From Clostridia bacterium (lineage in GTDB: Bacteria > Bacillota > Clostridia > Lachnospirales > Lachnospiraceae), in assembly GCA_910575725.1 (NCBI GenBank), contig CAJTFE010000008.1, positions 91,785-155,784 on the forward strand: DNA of 64,000 bases, in the 5' to 3' direction. The first letter of the stretch is position 1. Each line of letters begins with the position of its first letter. Positions 8,268-17,644 of the stretch are shown piece by piece. Both the position numbers and the translations under genes were made by a program. The notes beneath the pieces are model-generated. The model did no database searches and was not told the origin of the DNA. It worked only from the letters and a program-made list of their open reading frames with translations.

Positions 8268-9881
8268 TCAAAAAATCTCAACCTTACAGCTATGCTTTTT
8301 TGATTTCCGATCATACCCGATTCCAACAGCCCGGATTTTCCCGGTGTATTCTGATTCTTTCCCAAGGTATCCCCGAAACCGCAAATCATACTGTTTCTCC
8401 CGAATCTGCCGAATCGCTTCTTCCGGAGAGTGATCTATCTTTAATTCTAATATAATGCAATCTGCACTCTTATCCAGTTCCGGATAAAAGATGAAATCCA
8501 CATATCCGATACCGGCCTTTTCCTCACGCTCTATCCGGTACTGATCCCTTGCCGCCAGATAAACAAGGTTCACAATTGCCGTCAGCTCTGTCTCATTATT
8601 ATAGTGAAGCAGCGGAACCTCTGTATTATGAGCCATTTCCAGAATCTCACACATCGTCTCTGTATCTCCGGCAAGGGTTGCTTCCAGCATCCGAACTGAT
8701 TCTTTTGCCAGACGGTTTACATATCCAAGAGAGCTTTCTTTCTGCAGCATTTCGTCAAAGCGCTCCATCAGTTCCCGGTTCGGAATGGAAACCTTTCCGT
8801 TTTCATAACTTAAAAATCCATACACTACCATAGCAGAAAAAATCTCATCCCTGGTCTGAAGCCGCATGGAAGAAGCCGCATACTCGCGCACCTTTGCCTG
8901 TACCGGAAATCCGGCAGACATGCGTACCAGATCATCTCTTACTTCTGCTATGTTTTTCTGAATATAATAATAGATTTCATCATGGGGCCCCGATGATGTC
9001 CAGTAATTTCCCGGATTATTGTTCCGAAGCGCACAGACAACCGAACGGGGATTATAGACACGCTCTCCTGAAAAAGTATGGTATCCATTGTACCACTCCT
9101 TTAACTCCTCTCTGGAAATCCTGACATTTTCCGTATTTTCCAGATACCGTTTATAAAGCCCATCCACTTCCATTTCCGTAAATCCAAAAGCAGAGCTGAA
9201 CTTCTCTTCCGTAACCATGGTATATTCCACAAACATATTCAGTTCTGATCCGCTGGAATACTTGGCAATCGGCAAAATTCCTGTAATATACGCAAGCCGC
9301 ACATAGGGACGATCCTTCAGCAGATTCCGAAGAAACAGCAGGTAAGCCTTTTTATCCTTTTCATGGGCAAAATCCTGGTGAAAAATAAAATCCCACTCGT
9401 CAAGTACAAATACAAACCTGGCATTCTCATCCTCTGCATAAATATCGGTCAGAATATCCCAGACAGCTTCCTCTGGTTCTATCTCTGTCATTGGATATTC
9501 CTGCCGCAGATCGCGTATCATCCGTTCCTCAATCCTGGAGATATAATCTTCATAGGAATCACAGCGCTTCGGAAGATCATGAAAGGAAATGTGGATAACC
9601 GGATATTGATTCTGGTAATGTGGGCAATCCAGCTCCTTCCCTATGGCACAAGCAGAAAATAATTCCGTCGTGTTATTCGATTGGGAGAAAAAAGCGGCAA
9701 TCATATTTGCAGTAACGGTTTTTCCAAACCTCCTTGGTCTGGTAACGCATATATAGCTGTTTCCTTCTTCCACAAGGGGAAACAACTCCTTCAACATCGC
9801 CGTCTTATCTACAAAATAAGGCTTTGCCATTTCACTTTTGTACAGCGTATATGCAGTTGTACTGTTTAGGTAAACGCCCAT
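8268..9881 (-). CDS. AAA-ATPase-like protein with C-terminal PD-(D/E)XK domain
   Basis: 537 residues. The N-terminal half is the AAA-ATPase-like domain of PF09820: YFVDKTAMLKELFPLVEEG, P-loop VTRPRRFGKTVTANMI, Walker B FVFVLDEWDFIF, then RLAYITGILPIAK. The C-terminal third is a nuclease-like domain (PDDEXK_9 type) with YVDFIFYPELDKSADC and IILELKIDHS, giving the D...ExK pattern. The family is abundant in gut bacteria and has no firmly established function. A paralogue lies at 24201-25907 (same order of motifs, distant sequence). It follows the oxidoreductase gene after 30 bases and is probably cotranscribed. Confidence 0.88.
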   Translation of the reverse strand: MGVYLNSTTAYTLYKSEMAKPYFVDKTAMLKELFPLVEEGNSYICVTRPRRFGKTVTANMIAAFFSQSNNTTELFSACAIGKELDCPHYQNQYPVIHISFHDLPKRCDSYEDYISRIEERMIRDLRQEYPMTEIEPEEAVWDILTDIYAEDENARFVFVLDEWDFIFHQDFAHEKDKKAYLLFLRNLLKDRPYVRLAYITGILPIAKYSSGSELNMFVEYTMVTEEKFSSAFGFTEMEVDGLYKRYLENTENVRISREELKEWYNGYHTFSGERVYNPRSVVCALRNNNPGNYWTSSGPHDEIYYYIQKNIAEVRDDLVRMSAGFPVQAKVREYAASSMRLQTRDEIFSAMVVYGFLSYENGKVSIPNRELMERFDEMLQKESSLGYVNRLAKESVRMLEATLAGDTETMCEILEMAHNTEVPLLHYNNETELTAIVNLVYLAARDQYRIEREEKAGIGYVDFIFYPELDKSADCIILELKIDHSPEEAIRQIREKQYDLRFRGYLGKESEYTGKIRAVGIGYDRKSKKHSCKVEIF

Positions 9882-9911
9882 CTGCCTGCCCCCTTCTCAA
9901 AAAGAGTTTTC

Positions 9912-10880
9912 TTACAACCCTTGATTCTCCATCCTCCTGGCCTGATCTACAATCTCCATCACCATCAGGCTGTGGTCAAGCCGCTTATCAAAGGCATCCC
10001 AATCCTTTTCCTCATAATATTTCGCAAACGTCTCAAGCTCATAGAACAGCCGCTCCTGGCTGTCTGCCAGATGATAGCGCTCGGGCTCGCACCTATTTTC
10101 CTGGAAGGTAAACTCCGCCAAAATATTGGATGCGCAATCACTGTGGAAAAAGCCCTTATTTCCCTGAATGCTGATGCTAAGAGGCGCTCCGCAGTCCTTG
10201 GCGGCAATGCACACGGCCTGAAAATCAGGATACTCCATCACAAGGATTCCGGATGTATCCACGCCGCGCTCCACATTGGGGCAATAACGCACCTTTAAAG
10301 GCTTTCCGAAAAGCCCCGCCACAAAATGAATGTTGTAGATATTCAGATCCATCAAAGCGCCTCCGGCGTTCTTCGGATCAAAGGAGGGGCTTACAATGCC
10401 CTTCTTAAAGTTATCATACCGGCTGGAATACTGGGAAAAATTGAGAGCCGCAAGCTTAATATCCCCAAGCCTTGGGAGAAGCTCCTTCATCTTGCCGTAA
10501 TTGGGATTGTACTGGTTGGTAATGGCCTCAAAGAGATACAGCTTCTTCTCTCTGGCAATTGCCGCTATCTTTTCCGCCTCCTCATAGGTAACTGTAAAAG
10601 GCTTCTCCAGAATCACATGCTTTCCAGCCAGAAGTGCCTCCTTTGCAAAGGAAAAATGCAGGTTATTGGGAAGCGCCACATAAACCACATCTACTTTAGA
10701 ATCCGCCAGCAGCTCCTCATAGGAGGCATAACCAACGGGAATCTGATATTTGCTGCAGAATTCCTTGCGTACCTCTTCTTTTCTTGCAAAGACAGCGTAG
10801 ATCTCCATCTCCTTTACCAAAGCCGCCGCATCCAGAAAGGTGGGCACAATCATGCCGGCACCTGCAATACCTACTCTCAT
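9912..10880 (-). CDS. Gfo/Idh/MocA family oxidoreductase
   Basis: NAD(P)-dependent dehydrogenase of the Gfo/Idh/MocA family, usually acting on sugars, inositols or sugar derivatives. The start is the ATG at 10880 (MRVGIAGAGMIVPTF), with AAGGAG 7 bases upstream; an in-frame ATG at 10904 lacks a site. The 322 residues hold an N-terminal Rossmann fold (VGIAGAGMI), the VVYVALPNNLHF strand, and the family signature HVILEKPFT whose Lys is catalytic. The C-terminal domain shows GGALMDLNIYNIHFVAGLFG. The substrate is not predictable. It has its own promoter and is followed by the AAA/nuclease gene. Confidence 0.92.
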   Translation of the reverse strand: MRVGIAGAGMIVPTFLDAAALVKEMEIYAVFARKEEVRKEFCSKYQIPVGYASYEELLADSKVDVVYVALPNNLHFSFAKEALLAGKHVILEKPFTVTYEEAEKIAAIAREKKLYLFEAITNQYNPNYGKMKELLPRLGDIKLAALNFSQYSSRYDNFKKGIVSPSFDPKNAGGALMDLNIYNIHFVAGLFGKPLKVRYCPNVERGVDTSGILVMEYPDFQAVCIAAKDCGAPLSISIQGNKGFFHSDCASNILAEFTFQENRCEPERYHLADSQERLFYELETFAKYYEEKDWDAFDKRLDHSLMVMEIVDQARRMENQGL

Positions 10881-10924
10881 CGCTCTTCTCCTTCTATCAT
10901 ACAAATTCCGTATTTGATACTCTG

Positions 10925-10953
10925 ATTGTACCCTACTTTTCCCAGTATTTCAA
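10925..10953 (-). promoter_or_regulatory. Promoter of the oxidoreductase gene
   Basis: On the minus strand TTGAAA (10953-10948), 17 bases, TACAAT (10930-10925), 45 bases before the ATG at 10880. Confidence 0.65.
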
Positions 10954-11007
10954 TCCCCGGAAAGGGATGGGATTGGAAATCTGTAAGCGTCGCCCAGGCC
11001 GTGTACA

Positions 11008-12036
11008 TTAGATCCATGGGCTCAGAAGCCCAGATAAGAGAAGAAGGCTTCCAGGTACTGCGTATTTTCTGGGATGATGCCAGAGATCGCTTAGGGTCTT
11101 CCAGTTACGTATGGGAAAATACCACTCCATTCCTACTGACCCCGCAGCCCCCAAGCCGGCGGACAGCACAGCGAAAAACACGTACCTTACATCCGAGCCG
11201 CCTCCTTGAAGCCAAAAGCTTAGGAGAAAAATAAAATCCCCCGTCAGATTCAAGAGAAAGAGAAACAAACCATAGGGAAAGAGAAAGCTCCTCCTTTGTC
11301 CAGGAAGCATCCGAAGCGCCTGTTCCAGATGGGGATCACAGGACAAAAGGATGCAGACAGGCGTATTTAAGGTAAGGAGAGAGAAACCGATTGGAAGCGC
11401 AAAGCTTCTCTCTATCTGTAAAAGGCAAAAGGGCAGGCCTGCGGCAGCGCCCCAAAGGATCAGCGTATTCACAAGATAATTCCTGTGATACCAAAGATAC
11501 CGGAAGAAATACGTCCAAATCAGAGCCGTTTCAACACTTTTTAGTTCCTTTGCCCTGGCTGCAGCCGCATCCTCCTCATAAAATGCATAGGCATCCAGCC
11601 TTTTTTGAAAATGATACCGCCGTTCCCCATAAACCCAGGCCGTCAGCAGAATCCCACAGAGGGCAGAGAGCAGGCATCCCATCAGTTCCATGCATCCCCA
11701 GGAGGAGACAGCCAGGGCCGCAGCCAGAACAAGGGCCGTACGTGTAAGAAAGGTATAAGCCCCCAGCGCGCCTATATAGGCCGCTGTCAGTTTCCATCCG
11801 GAAAAAGGCAGCATAAAAAGATTCTTTCCCTTCAAGGCTTCGTTGTTTGCCGCAAGATCCTGCCACATAGAGCCGGCAGTAACAGTAAACGCCATCAGAT
11901 ACAAGATACCCGGCGCAATTTGCACCGAAACCTCCGCCTGTCTTAACCCCCAGAACACAAACAGGCAAATCAGGCTGCTCTTTCCTGCCTTCTCATACCT
12001 TGAACCGAATAAATAAACTGCAAATCCCTTCCACAT
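11008..12036 (-). CDS. ABC transporter membrane subunit, uncharacterised
   Basis: 342-residue polytopic membrane protein with about 8-9 hydrophobic segments, for example LLSALCGILLTAWV, YLVNTLILWGAAAGLPFCLL and LFPYGLFLFLLNLTGDFIFL. It has no recognisable catalytic motif. It begins 23 bases after the ABC ATPase gene and GGGGG precedes the ATG at 12036, so it is taken as that ATPase's membrane partner in an ABC-2-like exporter. Together with the small membrane protein upstream and the AgrA/AgrC-like pair this resembles peptide export or peptide self-immunity loci, but no peptide precursor is visible. Confidence 0.75.
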   Translation of the reverse strand: MWKGFAVYLFGSRYEKAGKSSLICLFVFWGLRQAEVSVQIAPGILYLMAFTVTAGSMWQDLAANNEALKGKNLFMLPFSGWKLTAAYIGALGAYTFLTRTALVLAAALAVSSWGCMELMGCLLSALCGILLTAWVYGERRYHFQKRLDAYAFYEEDAAAARAKELKSVETALIWTYFFRYLWYHRNYLVNTLILWGAAAGLPFCLLQIERSFALPIGFSLLTLNTPVCILLSCDPHLEQALRMLPGQRRSFLFPYGLFLFLLNLTGDFIFLLSFWLQGGGSDVRYVFFAVLSAGLGAAGSVGMEWYFPIRNWKTLSDLWHHPRKYAVPGSLLLLSGLLSPWI

Positions 12037-12059
12037 AATCCTGTCCCCCTTCGAAACTC

Positions 12060-12755
12060 CTATACTTCTTTTAAGGACTTCCGAAGCTCCTCCCCATCCA
12101 TTTCTTCTCGGGACACACTTCGGCTTATCCGCCCTTCCTCCATCACCAGTACCCGATCTGCCGTAAGGGTGACGCTTTCCAGAACATGAGAAGAAAATAA
12201 CAGGGTTCCGTAAGCTCCATACCCTTTTATCTGCTCATATAAAAATTCCGTACCGGAAAAATCCAGGCCGTTTACCGGCTCATCCAGAAGCAGCAGCTCC
12301 GGCTTCAGGGCGAATGCCGTTATCAAAAACGCCTTCTTCCGGTTTCCCATGGACAAATCCCCCAAAAGCTTATCCGTGTATGCCTCGAATCCAAAGCCCT
12401 GTATCAAATCCTCTGCCTTCGGAAGGGGCTTTTTATAAGCTCCGAATACATAGGAAACATATTCCCGAAAGGTAAAGAAGGAAAAGGAGTGATCCTCCGC
12501 AAATACAGTGTAACGGCATTTCTTAAAAACCTCATCCCTGAAAGATACCGGCTTTCTGTTTTTTTTCAGCCCATCTGCCTGGAAGTCCTTGTGAAGGCCG
12601 GAAAGGATGTTCAGAAAAGTTGTTTTTCCAGCCCCGTTCAGCCCTATCAGCCCTGTGATCTCATTGGCATGAAGCTCCAGCGAAAGTCCCTTCAGCACCG
12701 GCTTACCGGGTGTATACCAGGCATTCAGATTCTGAATAGACAATAGATCTGACAT
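12060..12755 (-). CDS. ABC transporter ATP-binding protein
   Basis: 231 residues from the ATG at 12755, which begins one base after the stop of the preceding small gene (stop at 12757-12759); GGGAGAGG lies before it. Motifs: Walker A GLNGAGKTT, signature LGDLSMGNRKK (a variant of LSGGQ), Walker B LLLLDEPVNGLD, and SSHVLESV with the switch His. The single-domain form and variant signature are typical of ABC-2 type exporters for peptides, lipids or drugs. Its permease partner is the next gene. Confidence 0.92.
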   Translation of the reverse strand: MSDLLSIQNLNAWYTPGKPVLKGLSLELHANEITGLIGLNGAGKTTFLNILSGLHKDFQADGLKKNRKPVSFRDEVFKKCRYTVFAEDHSFSFFTFREYVSYVFGAYKKPLPKAEDLIQGFGFEAYTDKLLGDLSMGNRKKAFLITAFALKPELLLLDEPVNGLDFSGTEFLYEQIKGYGAYGTLLFSSHVLESVTLTADRVLVMEEGRISRSVSREEMDGEELRKSLKEV

Positions 12756-12756
12756 T

Positions 12757-12954
12757 TTAGTCCTCTCCCTTCCCATTCTTTTCCCGTTTCCAGGCGGAGT
12801 AAGCAGAAATAAGAAATACCATTCCCATAATCACATACAGGGCTCCTCCGCTTATAAGAGCTGCCGCCAGCCAAACCAAAGCCAGAATACCGCGAATCCA
12901 AACATGACGCATATTTAAGTCCTCCTGTTCGATAAAATTTCTTTTTGTTTTCAT
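12757..12954 (-). CDS. Small membrane protein heading the ABC operon
   Basis: 65 residues: a charged N-terminus, then two hydrophobic stretches (ILALVWLAAALISGGALYV and IMGMVFLISAYSAW) that may form a two-helix hairpin, and a basic/acidic tail KREKNGKGED. Its stop almost touches the ATPase start, which indicates translational coupling. I do not recognise the family; a regulator or immunity-like subunit of the ABC transporter is possible. Confidence 0.65.
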   Translation of the reverse strand: MKTKRNFIEQEDLNMRHVWIRGILALVWLAAALISGGALYVIMGMVFLISAYSAWKREKNGKGED

Positions 12955-13053
12955 AACGGTTGTTTTGTTGTGCTTAAAGCATAACTCAAAATGCCCAGCT
13001 CTGCCGAAATGTCCATAATCGGTCGTTTTTTGACCGCCATTGGTAAGGAAACG

Positions 13054-13093
13054 AAAAAAAGAGCCCTACTCATTTGATAAGTGCAAGCTCTTT
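13054..13093 (-). terminator. Terminator after the AgrC-like kinase gene
   Basis: On the minus strand AAAGAGC (13093-13087) pairs with GCTCTTT (13064-13058), followed by a T-run (13057-13054). This separates the kinase from the small protein/ABC operon. The remaining spacer (12955-13053) has a small hairpin GGTC..GACC near 13021-13035 and AT-rich sequence but no promoter I would defend. Confidence 0.6.
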
Positions 13094-13140
13094 CTTACAA
13101 TACGATCTGCCATGATTTGGGAAGCAGCGTTCCCGGCCTT

Positions 13141-14451
13141 TCAAAGATTTTTTTCATCCGGCATCCCCTGGTATGCGAGGGTTACCACTGCACGGAACTT
13201 TTTTCCTTCCCAGGAGGTGCGAAGCGTTCCCTCATACTTCTCTGCCGCAGTCCGGACGCTTTTCAGCCCCCAGCCGTGAAGCCCTTCTTCGGTTTTTGAG
13301 GTTTTCAGCTCACCGTCCTCTTCCGTTACCTCCTCAGCGAAAGTATTTTCCACCTTAATCACGAGCATCTGGTGAATCCGCCGGATGGTGAGAGCCGCCT
13401 GCCTCCCTCCTGGATCTGCCACTTTTTTGGCTGCTTCCAATGCATTGTCCAGAAGATTCCCCAGAATTGCGCACAGATCAGCGCTCCGCAGATTGGTATG
13501 ACGGGGAAATTCTGCCTGAAGCTCCAGAGCAATGCCCTCCCGGGCGGCCGCCGCTGCCCGGCTGTTCAGCAGATAATCCACGGCCTCATCCCCGGTATAG
13601 ACGGTTTCTGCCATTTCCCGGATAGGAGCCTGCAGATCCTCCAGATATCCTTCTGCCTCTTTATAGCGCTTCTGGGAAAGGAGGCGGTAAAGAGCCTCCA
13701 GATGGCGGTGCATATCGTGAAACAGACGGGCATTGGCCCCATAGGACTGATTCAGCGCCTGGTAATCACGTTCCAAAAGTTCCGCCTGTTCCGCCTTAAG
13801 ACTGGCAAGCTCCTGCTCTATCCGGTACTGCCGGTTCATATGAAAGACCAGAAGGCCCATCAAAAGCACAAGAGACAGTATAGTCCAGATATCAAGCAGA
13901 TCCTCCTGGATAAAAATGGGCCGCTGCTCAGACAGGGTTATTATCCCAAGGAATCCGGCCAGAACCGGAAAAGACAAAAGCCTAAAATACTCCTGCTCTC
14001 TCATCCCTGGCCGCTTTGCCCCATAGAGAGCCACAAACCCCAGAAAGCAGAAGGCCAGCCAGGCGCCTGCCTGTCCTTCCGGACTGCGTCCATCCAGAAA
14101 GACTCCGGTATTTTGCCATATTCCCAAGGCTGACGAAAGCAAAAACTGCCACAGTGAGAAGGTTATCTCATAAAACACACCCAAAAAAAGGCTCATCCTT
14201 ATTTCTGTCCCCAGAAAATAAGCCCCGCAGCCTCCAAGCCAGAGGGCTTCCAGGCAGAGTCTTCCGTAATCCGGCACTGGCAGCAGGAAAAGCAGCGCCC
14301 CAATTCCCCCCGCTCCCAAAGCTCCCAGAAGGATATTTTTCTGTTCCGCCCGGTTCTTTTTCTCCAATACACAGCCTGCCAGAAGAAAATACAGCCAGGT
14401 GCGTAAGCTTCCGGTCAGAAATACGGACAATACAATCATTCCCTGTCTCAT
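13141..14451 (-). CDS. AgrC-like sensor histidine kinase (GHKL, HPK10 type)
   Basis: 436-residue membrane kinase. The N-terminal half has about six membrane segments with short loops, the arrangement of peptide-pheromone receptors such as AgrC. The cytoplasmic part has the H-box LFHDMHRHLEALYRLL, the N-box ILGNLLDNALEAAKK and the G-box HGWGLKSVRTAAEKY, with no D-box typical of large kinases. Its ATG overlaps the stop of the response regulator (14448-14451), so both are coupled. No agrB/agrD-like protease or peptide gene is seen nearby; the signal may come from elsewhere or from other cells. Confidence 0.9.
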   Translation of the reverse strand: MRQGMIVLSVFLTGSLRTWLYFLLAGCVLEKKNRAEQKNILLGALGAGGIGALLFLLPVPDYGRLCLEALWLGGCGAYFLGTEIRMSLFLGVFYEITFSLWQFLLSSALGIWQNTGVFLDGRSPEGQAGAWLAFCFLGFVALYGAKRPGMREQEYFRLLSFPVLAGFLGIITLSEQRPIFIQEDLLDIWTILSLVLLMGLLVFHMNRQYRIEQELASLKAEQAELLERDYQALNQSYGANARLFHDMHRHLEALYRLLSQKRYKEAEGYLEDLQAPIREMAETVYTGDEAVDYLLNSRAAAAAREGIALELQAEFPRHTNLRSADLCAILGNLLDNALEAAKKVADPGGRQAALTIRRIHQMLVIKVENTFAEEVTEEDGELKTSKTEEGLHGWGLKSVRTAAEKYEGTLRTSWEGKKFRAVVTLAYQGMPDEKNL

Positions 14452-15167
14452 ATGTGCATCCCCCAGTAGGCGTTGATCTGTTCCTTCACACCCTGGAGAT
14501 GGGAACGGCTGACCGGAAGACTAGCACCGTTTTCCAGGAAAACCATGCTGTTTTTCACCTGCATCACATGAATAAGGTTCACAATACAGCCCCGATCGAT
14601 AAAAATAAATTCCTCCGCTTCCAGCTCATCATAAATCTGCTGGAGGCTGCCGCGCACCTTTGAGATTCCTTTTTCCCAGGTGATACTGACATTTTTCCCG
14701 TCGCGCTCGATAAAGTAAATCTCCCGATAAGGAATTTTCTCCAGGCGGCTGTTTGTCTGGATGGTATAGACCTTGCCGTCCTCAATCAGGAGCAGACGGA
14801 TCGCATCCTCCAAGGCTGACATAAGACGCTTTTTTTCGTCGTTTTTCGGAACGTATCGAAAAACAGCCAGCTCATAGGCGTCAATGGCATATTCCACATG
14901 GGAGGTGATAAAAATAATCTTAACATGGGGCAGGCACGGCCGGAGCTCCTTTGCAAGCTCCATTCCGTTTTTCCCCGGCATTTCAATATCAAGAAGGATC
15001 AGATCAAAATGAAAGCCGTCCTCCACAATATCACAGAACAGGTTATCGCTGTGGGTGTAGACTGCAATCTCCCCCACAGCCCTGCAGTTTGACAAGGCAG
15101 CTTCCACGGCCTGTCTGTGGGCCGCTGCCATCTCCTGTTCGTCATCGCAAATTGCAATCTGCAGCAT
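14448..15167 (-). CDS. LytTR-family response regulator (AgrA-like)
   Basis: 239 residues. The receiver domain (about 1-120) has AICDDEQEMAAAHRQ and the acceptor DLILLDIEMPGKNGMEL; FITSHVEYAIDAYELAVFRYV is typical of the AgrA/LytR branch. The C-terminal LytTR DNA-binding domain (about 135-235) has RLEKIPYREIYFIERDGKNV and FIFIDRGCIVNLIHV. It activates target promoters when phosphorylated by the adjacent AgrC-like kinase. It starts 38 bases after pheT, possibly by readthrough from the pheST operon. Likely targets include the ABC operon downstream, which is inference from position. Confidence 0.92.
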   Translation of the reverse strand: MLQIAICDDEQEMAAAHRQAVEAALSNCRAVGEIAVYTHSDNLFCDIVEDGFHFDLILLDIEMPGKNGMELAKELRPCLPHVKIIFITSHVEYAIDAYELAVFRYVPKNDEKKRLMSALEDAIRLLLIEDGKVYTIQTNSRLEKIPYREIYFIERDGKNVSITWEKGISKVRGSLQQIYDELEAEEFIFIDRGCIVNLIHVMQVKNSMVFLENGASLPVSRSHLQGVKEQINAYWGMHI

Positions 15168-15205
15168 TCCTTTCCCTCCGGTTCCTGCTATAGAAAAACA
15201 TCATT

Positions 15206-17626
15206 CTATTGCCGCAGTTCCGCATCAAGCGCCTCCAGGCCCTTCAGAATCCGCTTCATAGCCGAAGCCACATCTGCTTCCTCCAGGGTCTTATCCTTGG
15301 CGCGGAATACGATAGAGTAAGCCATGGACTTATAGCCCTTCTTAATCTGGGCGCCTTCGTACACATCGAAAAGCTGGCAGCTCTCCAGATAGCTTCCGCC
15401 CTTATTTTCAATAATTTCCTCGATCTGTCCGGCTAAGACGGACTTGGGAATTACCATAGAAATATCACGGTTTACTGCCGGATATTTTGCGATCCCTTCG
15501 TATTTCCGGTCAAAGGTGGCGAAGGGTTCTATGGACGGCATATCAAGAACCGCCACATAGGCTCTTTCTCCAATTCCGTAGGTATCGGCCACGGCAGGAT
15601 GTACCTCCCCCAGATAGCCTACGGTCTTGCCGTCGTAGATGATATTCGCCTGACGGCCGGGATGAAGGAAGGGCTTGCCTGCCTTTGGATCGTAAACCTC
15701 CTTTTTGTGAAGGCCGATTTTGTCAAAGAATTCCTCTACTACGCCCTTCATAGTATAGAAGTCTCCCTCTCCGTACATACCCAGGGTAAACTGCATCCGC
15801 TCGTCGGGAAGCCCGGCCAGGGGAAGCTCTTCTGCCACATAAATATTTCCCAGCTCGTAGAGACGGACATTTTTATTTCTCCGGTTGTAGTTGGTCGCCA
15901 GAGAGGTCAGCATCCCATTTAGGGAAGTGGTGCGCATAATACTGAAATCCTCTCCCAAGGGATTGGATATGGTAATGGCACGGCGCAGGGGATCTTCCTC
16001 CTCAAGCAGCAGCTTGTCAAAAACCTTGGGGCTCTCAAAGGAATAGGTCATTCCCTGGGAGAAGCCGCAGAACTCTGCGATGTCCCGGGCAGCCGCCTCC
16101 ACACGAAGCTTAAAGGGCAGCTTTCCGGTGGTTGCCTCTCCGGTCGGCAGGGTCGTCGGAATGTTGTCATAGCCGTAGAACCGGGCGACCTCCTCCGCCA
16201 AGTCTGCCAGGCGAAGAACATCCTGCCGGAAGGTTGGTACAAGGATTTCTTCGGTTTGTTGGTCATATTCCAGCTCTACCATATGAAGGTAGGAAAGCAT
16301 CTGCTCCTTCGTGATATCCGTACCCAGAAGTGAATTGATCTTCTCTGCATCAAAGGGTACACGGACAGGCTCCTTGATCCCAGTGTATACATCCACCATG
16401 CCGTCCACAACCTCACCGGCTCCCAGCTCCTCAATCAGCTGGCAGGCACGGTCAATGGCGGCCTGTGCGTTGTTGGGATCCAGACCCTTCTCGAATTTTC
16501 CTGAAGCCTCGGTACGCAGTCCAACTTTCTTTGCGGAAAGGCGGATGTTGACGCCGTCAAAGCAGGCGGCCTCAAAGAGCATGGTTTTTACGTTGTCGGT
16601 GATCATGGAATTCTCTCCGCCCATGATTCCGGCAATACCGATTGCTTTCTCTCCGTCGCAGATCATCAGCACAGAATCGTCCATGGTCCGCTCCTGGCCG
16701 TCTAAGGTGACGAATTTTTCATTTTTTTCTGCACGGCGCACCAGGATCTGATTCCCTGCAATGGTATCCAGATCGTAGGCGTGCATGGGCTGTCCGTATT
16801 CCTCCATCACGTAGTTGGTAATGTCTACGATGTTGTTGATGGGGCGGATTCCGTTTACTGCCAGACGGCGCTGCATCCACTTCGGGGATGGTGCAAGCTT
16901 GATGTTTTTTACAACCCTGGCGCAGTAACGGGGGCAGAGATCTGCGTCCTTTACATCGACCCGGATATAGTCGTTTACATTGCCGCCGGAGCCCTTTACC
17001 TTCACCTTTGGGGGAATGAAGGGCTTGCGGAAGGTAGCCGCCGCTTCTCTGGCAATGCCGATGACGCTGTAGCAGTCTACCCGGTTGGAGGTAACCTCGT
17101 ACTCGAAGATCACATCATCAAGGCCAAGGGCTTTGATGGCGCTCTCTCCTACCGTCACATCCTGAGGGAAAATGTAGATGCCGTTCTCCGGGGCCTCCGG
17201 GAACAGCTCGCGGGTCTGGCCCAGCTCCTCGATGGAGCACATCATGCCGTTTGACTCTACGCCGCGCAGCTTGCCTTTTTTGATCTTGATGCCCCCCGGC
17301 GTCATTTTTCCGTCGTGGCCGCCTGCCACACGGCCGCCGTCCAGAACTACCGGGACTTTCTGGCCTTCCTCTACGTTGGGGGCGCCTGTTACGATCTGAA
17401 CCGGAGCTTCCCCTCCTATATCCACCTGGCATACCACCAGTTTATCTGCGTCCGGATGACGCTCTATTTTTAAAATCTGTCCGATGATAATATGTTCCAG
17501 ATCCGCATCCAGGGCTCGATAGCCCTCCACCTTTGTTCCGGAAAGGGTCATTGCATCGGTGTATTCCTGTGCCGTCACGTCCAGATCCGGCACGTATGCT
17601 TTAATCCATGATAATGATGTATCCAT
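15206..17626 (-). CDS. pheT: Phenylalanyl-tRNA synthetase beta subunit
   Basis: Beta subunit of the tetrameric enzyme that charges tRNA-Phe. I take the ATG at 17626 (MDTSLSWIKAYVPDL), 8 bases after TAGGAG; the ATG at 17632 is too close to that site, and the further in-frame extension to 17698 translates the upstream repeat. 806 residues match the family. Visible parts are the N-terminal tRNA-binding OB fold (IIGQILKIERHPDADKLVVC), the B3/B4 editing region, B5, and the C-terminal anticodon-binding fold (KYPAVNRDISMVIP). It is separated from pheS by about 310 bases filled with tandem fold-back repeats, whereas pheS and pheT are usually nearly adjacent. Confidence 0.97.
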   Translation of the reverse strand: MDTSLSWIKAYVPDLDVTAQEYTDAMTLSGTKVEGYRALDADLEHIIIGQILKIERHPDADKLVVCQVDIGGEAPVQIVTGAPNVEEGQKVPVVLDGGRVAGGHDGKMTPGGIKIKKGKLRGVESNGMMCSIEELGQTRELFPEAPENGIYIFPQDVTVGESAIKALGLDDVIFEYEVTSNRVDCYSVIGIAREAAATFRKPFIPPKVKVKGSGGNVNDYIRVDVKDADLCPRYCARVVKNIKLAPSPKWMQRRLAVNGIRPINNIVDITNYVMEEYGQPMHAYDLDTIAGNQILVRRAEKNEKFVTLDGQERTMDDSVLMICDGEKAIGIAGIMGGENSMITDNVKTMLFEAACFDGVNIRLSAKKVGLRTEASGKFEKGLDPNNAQAAIDRACQLIEELGAGEVVDGMVDVYTGIKEPVRVPFDAEKINSLLGTDITKEQMLSYLHMVELEYDQQTEEILVPTFRQDVLRLADLAEEVARFYGYDNIPTTLPTGEATTGKLPFKLRVEAAARDIAEFCGFSQGMTYSFESPKVFDKLLLEEEDPLRRAITISNPLGEDFSIMRTTSLNGMLTSLATNYNRRNKNVRLYELGNIYVAEELPLAGLPDERMQFTLGMYGEGDFYTMKGVVEEFFDKIGLHKKEVYDPKAGKPFLHPGRQANIIYDGKTVGYLGEVHPAVADTYGIGERAYVAVLDMPSIEPFATFDRKYEGIAKYPAVNRDISMVIPKSVLAGQIEEIIENKGGSYLESCQLFDVYEGAQIKKGYKSMAYSIVFRAKDKTLEEADVASAMKRILKGLEALDAELRQ

Positions 17627-17644
17627 ACTCATATCTCCTATTCC

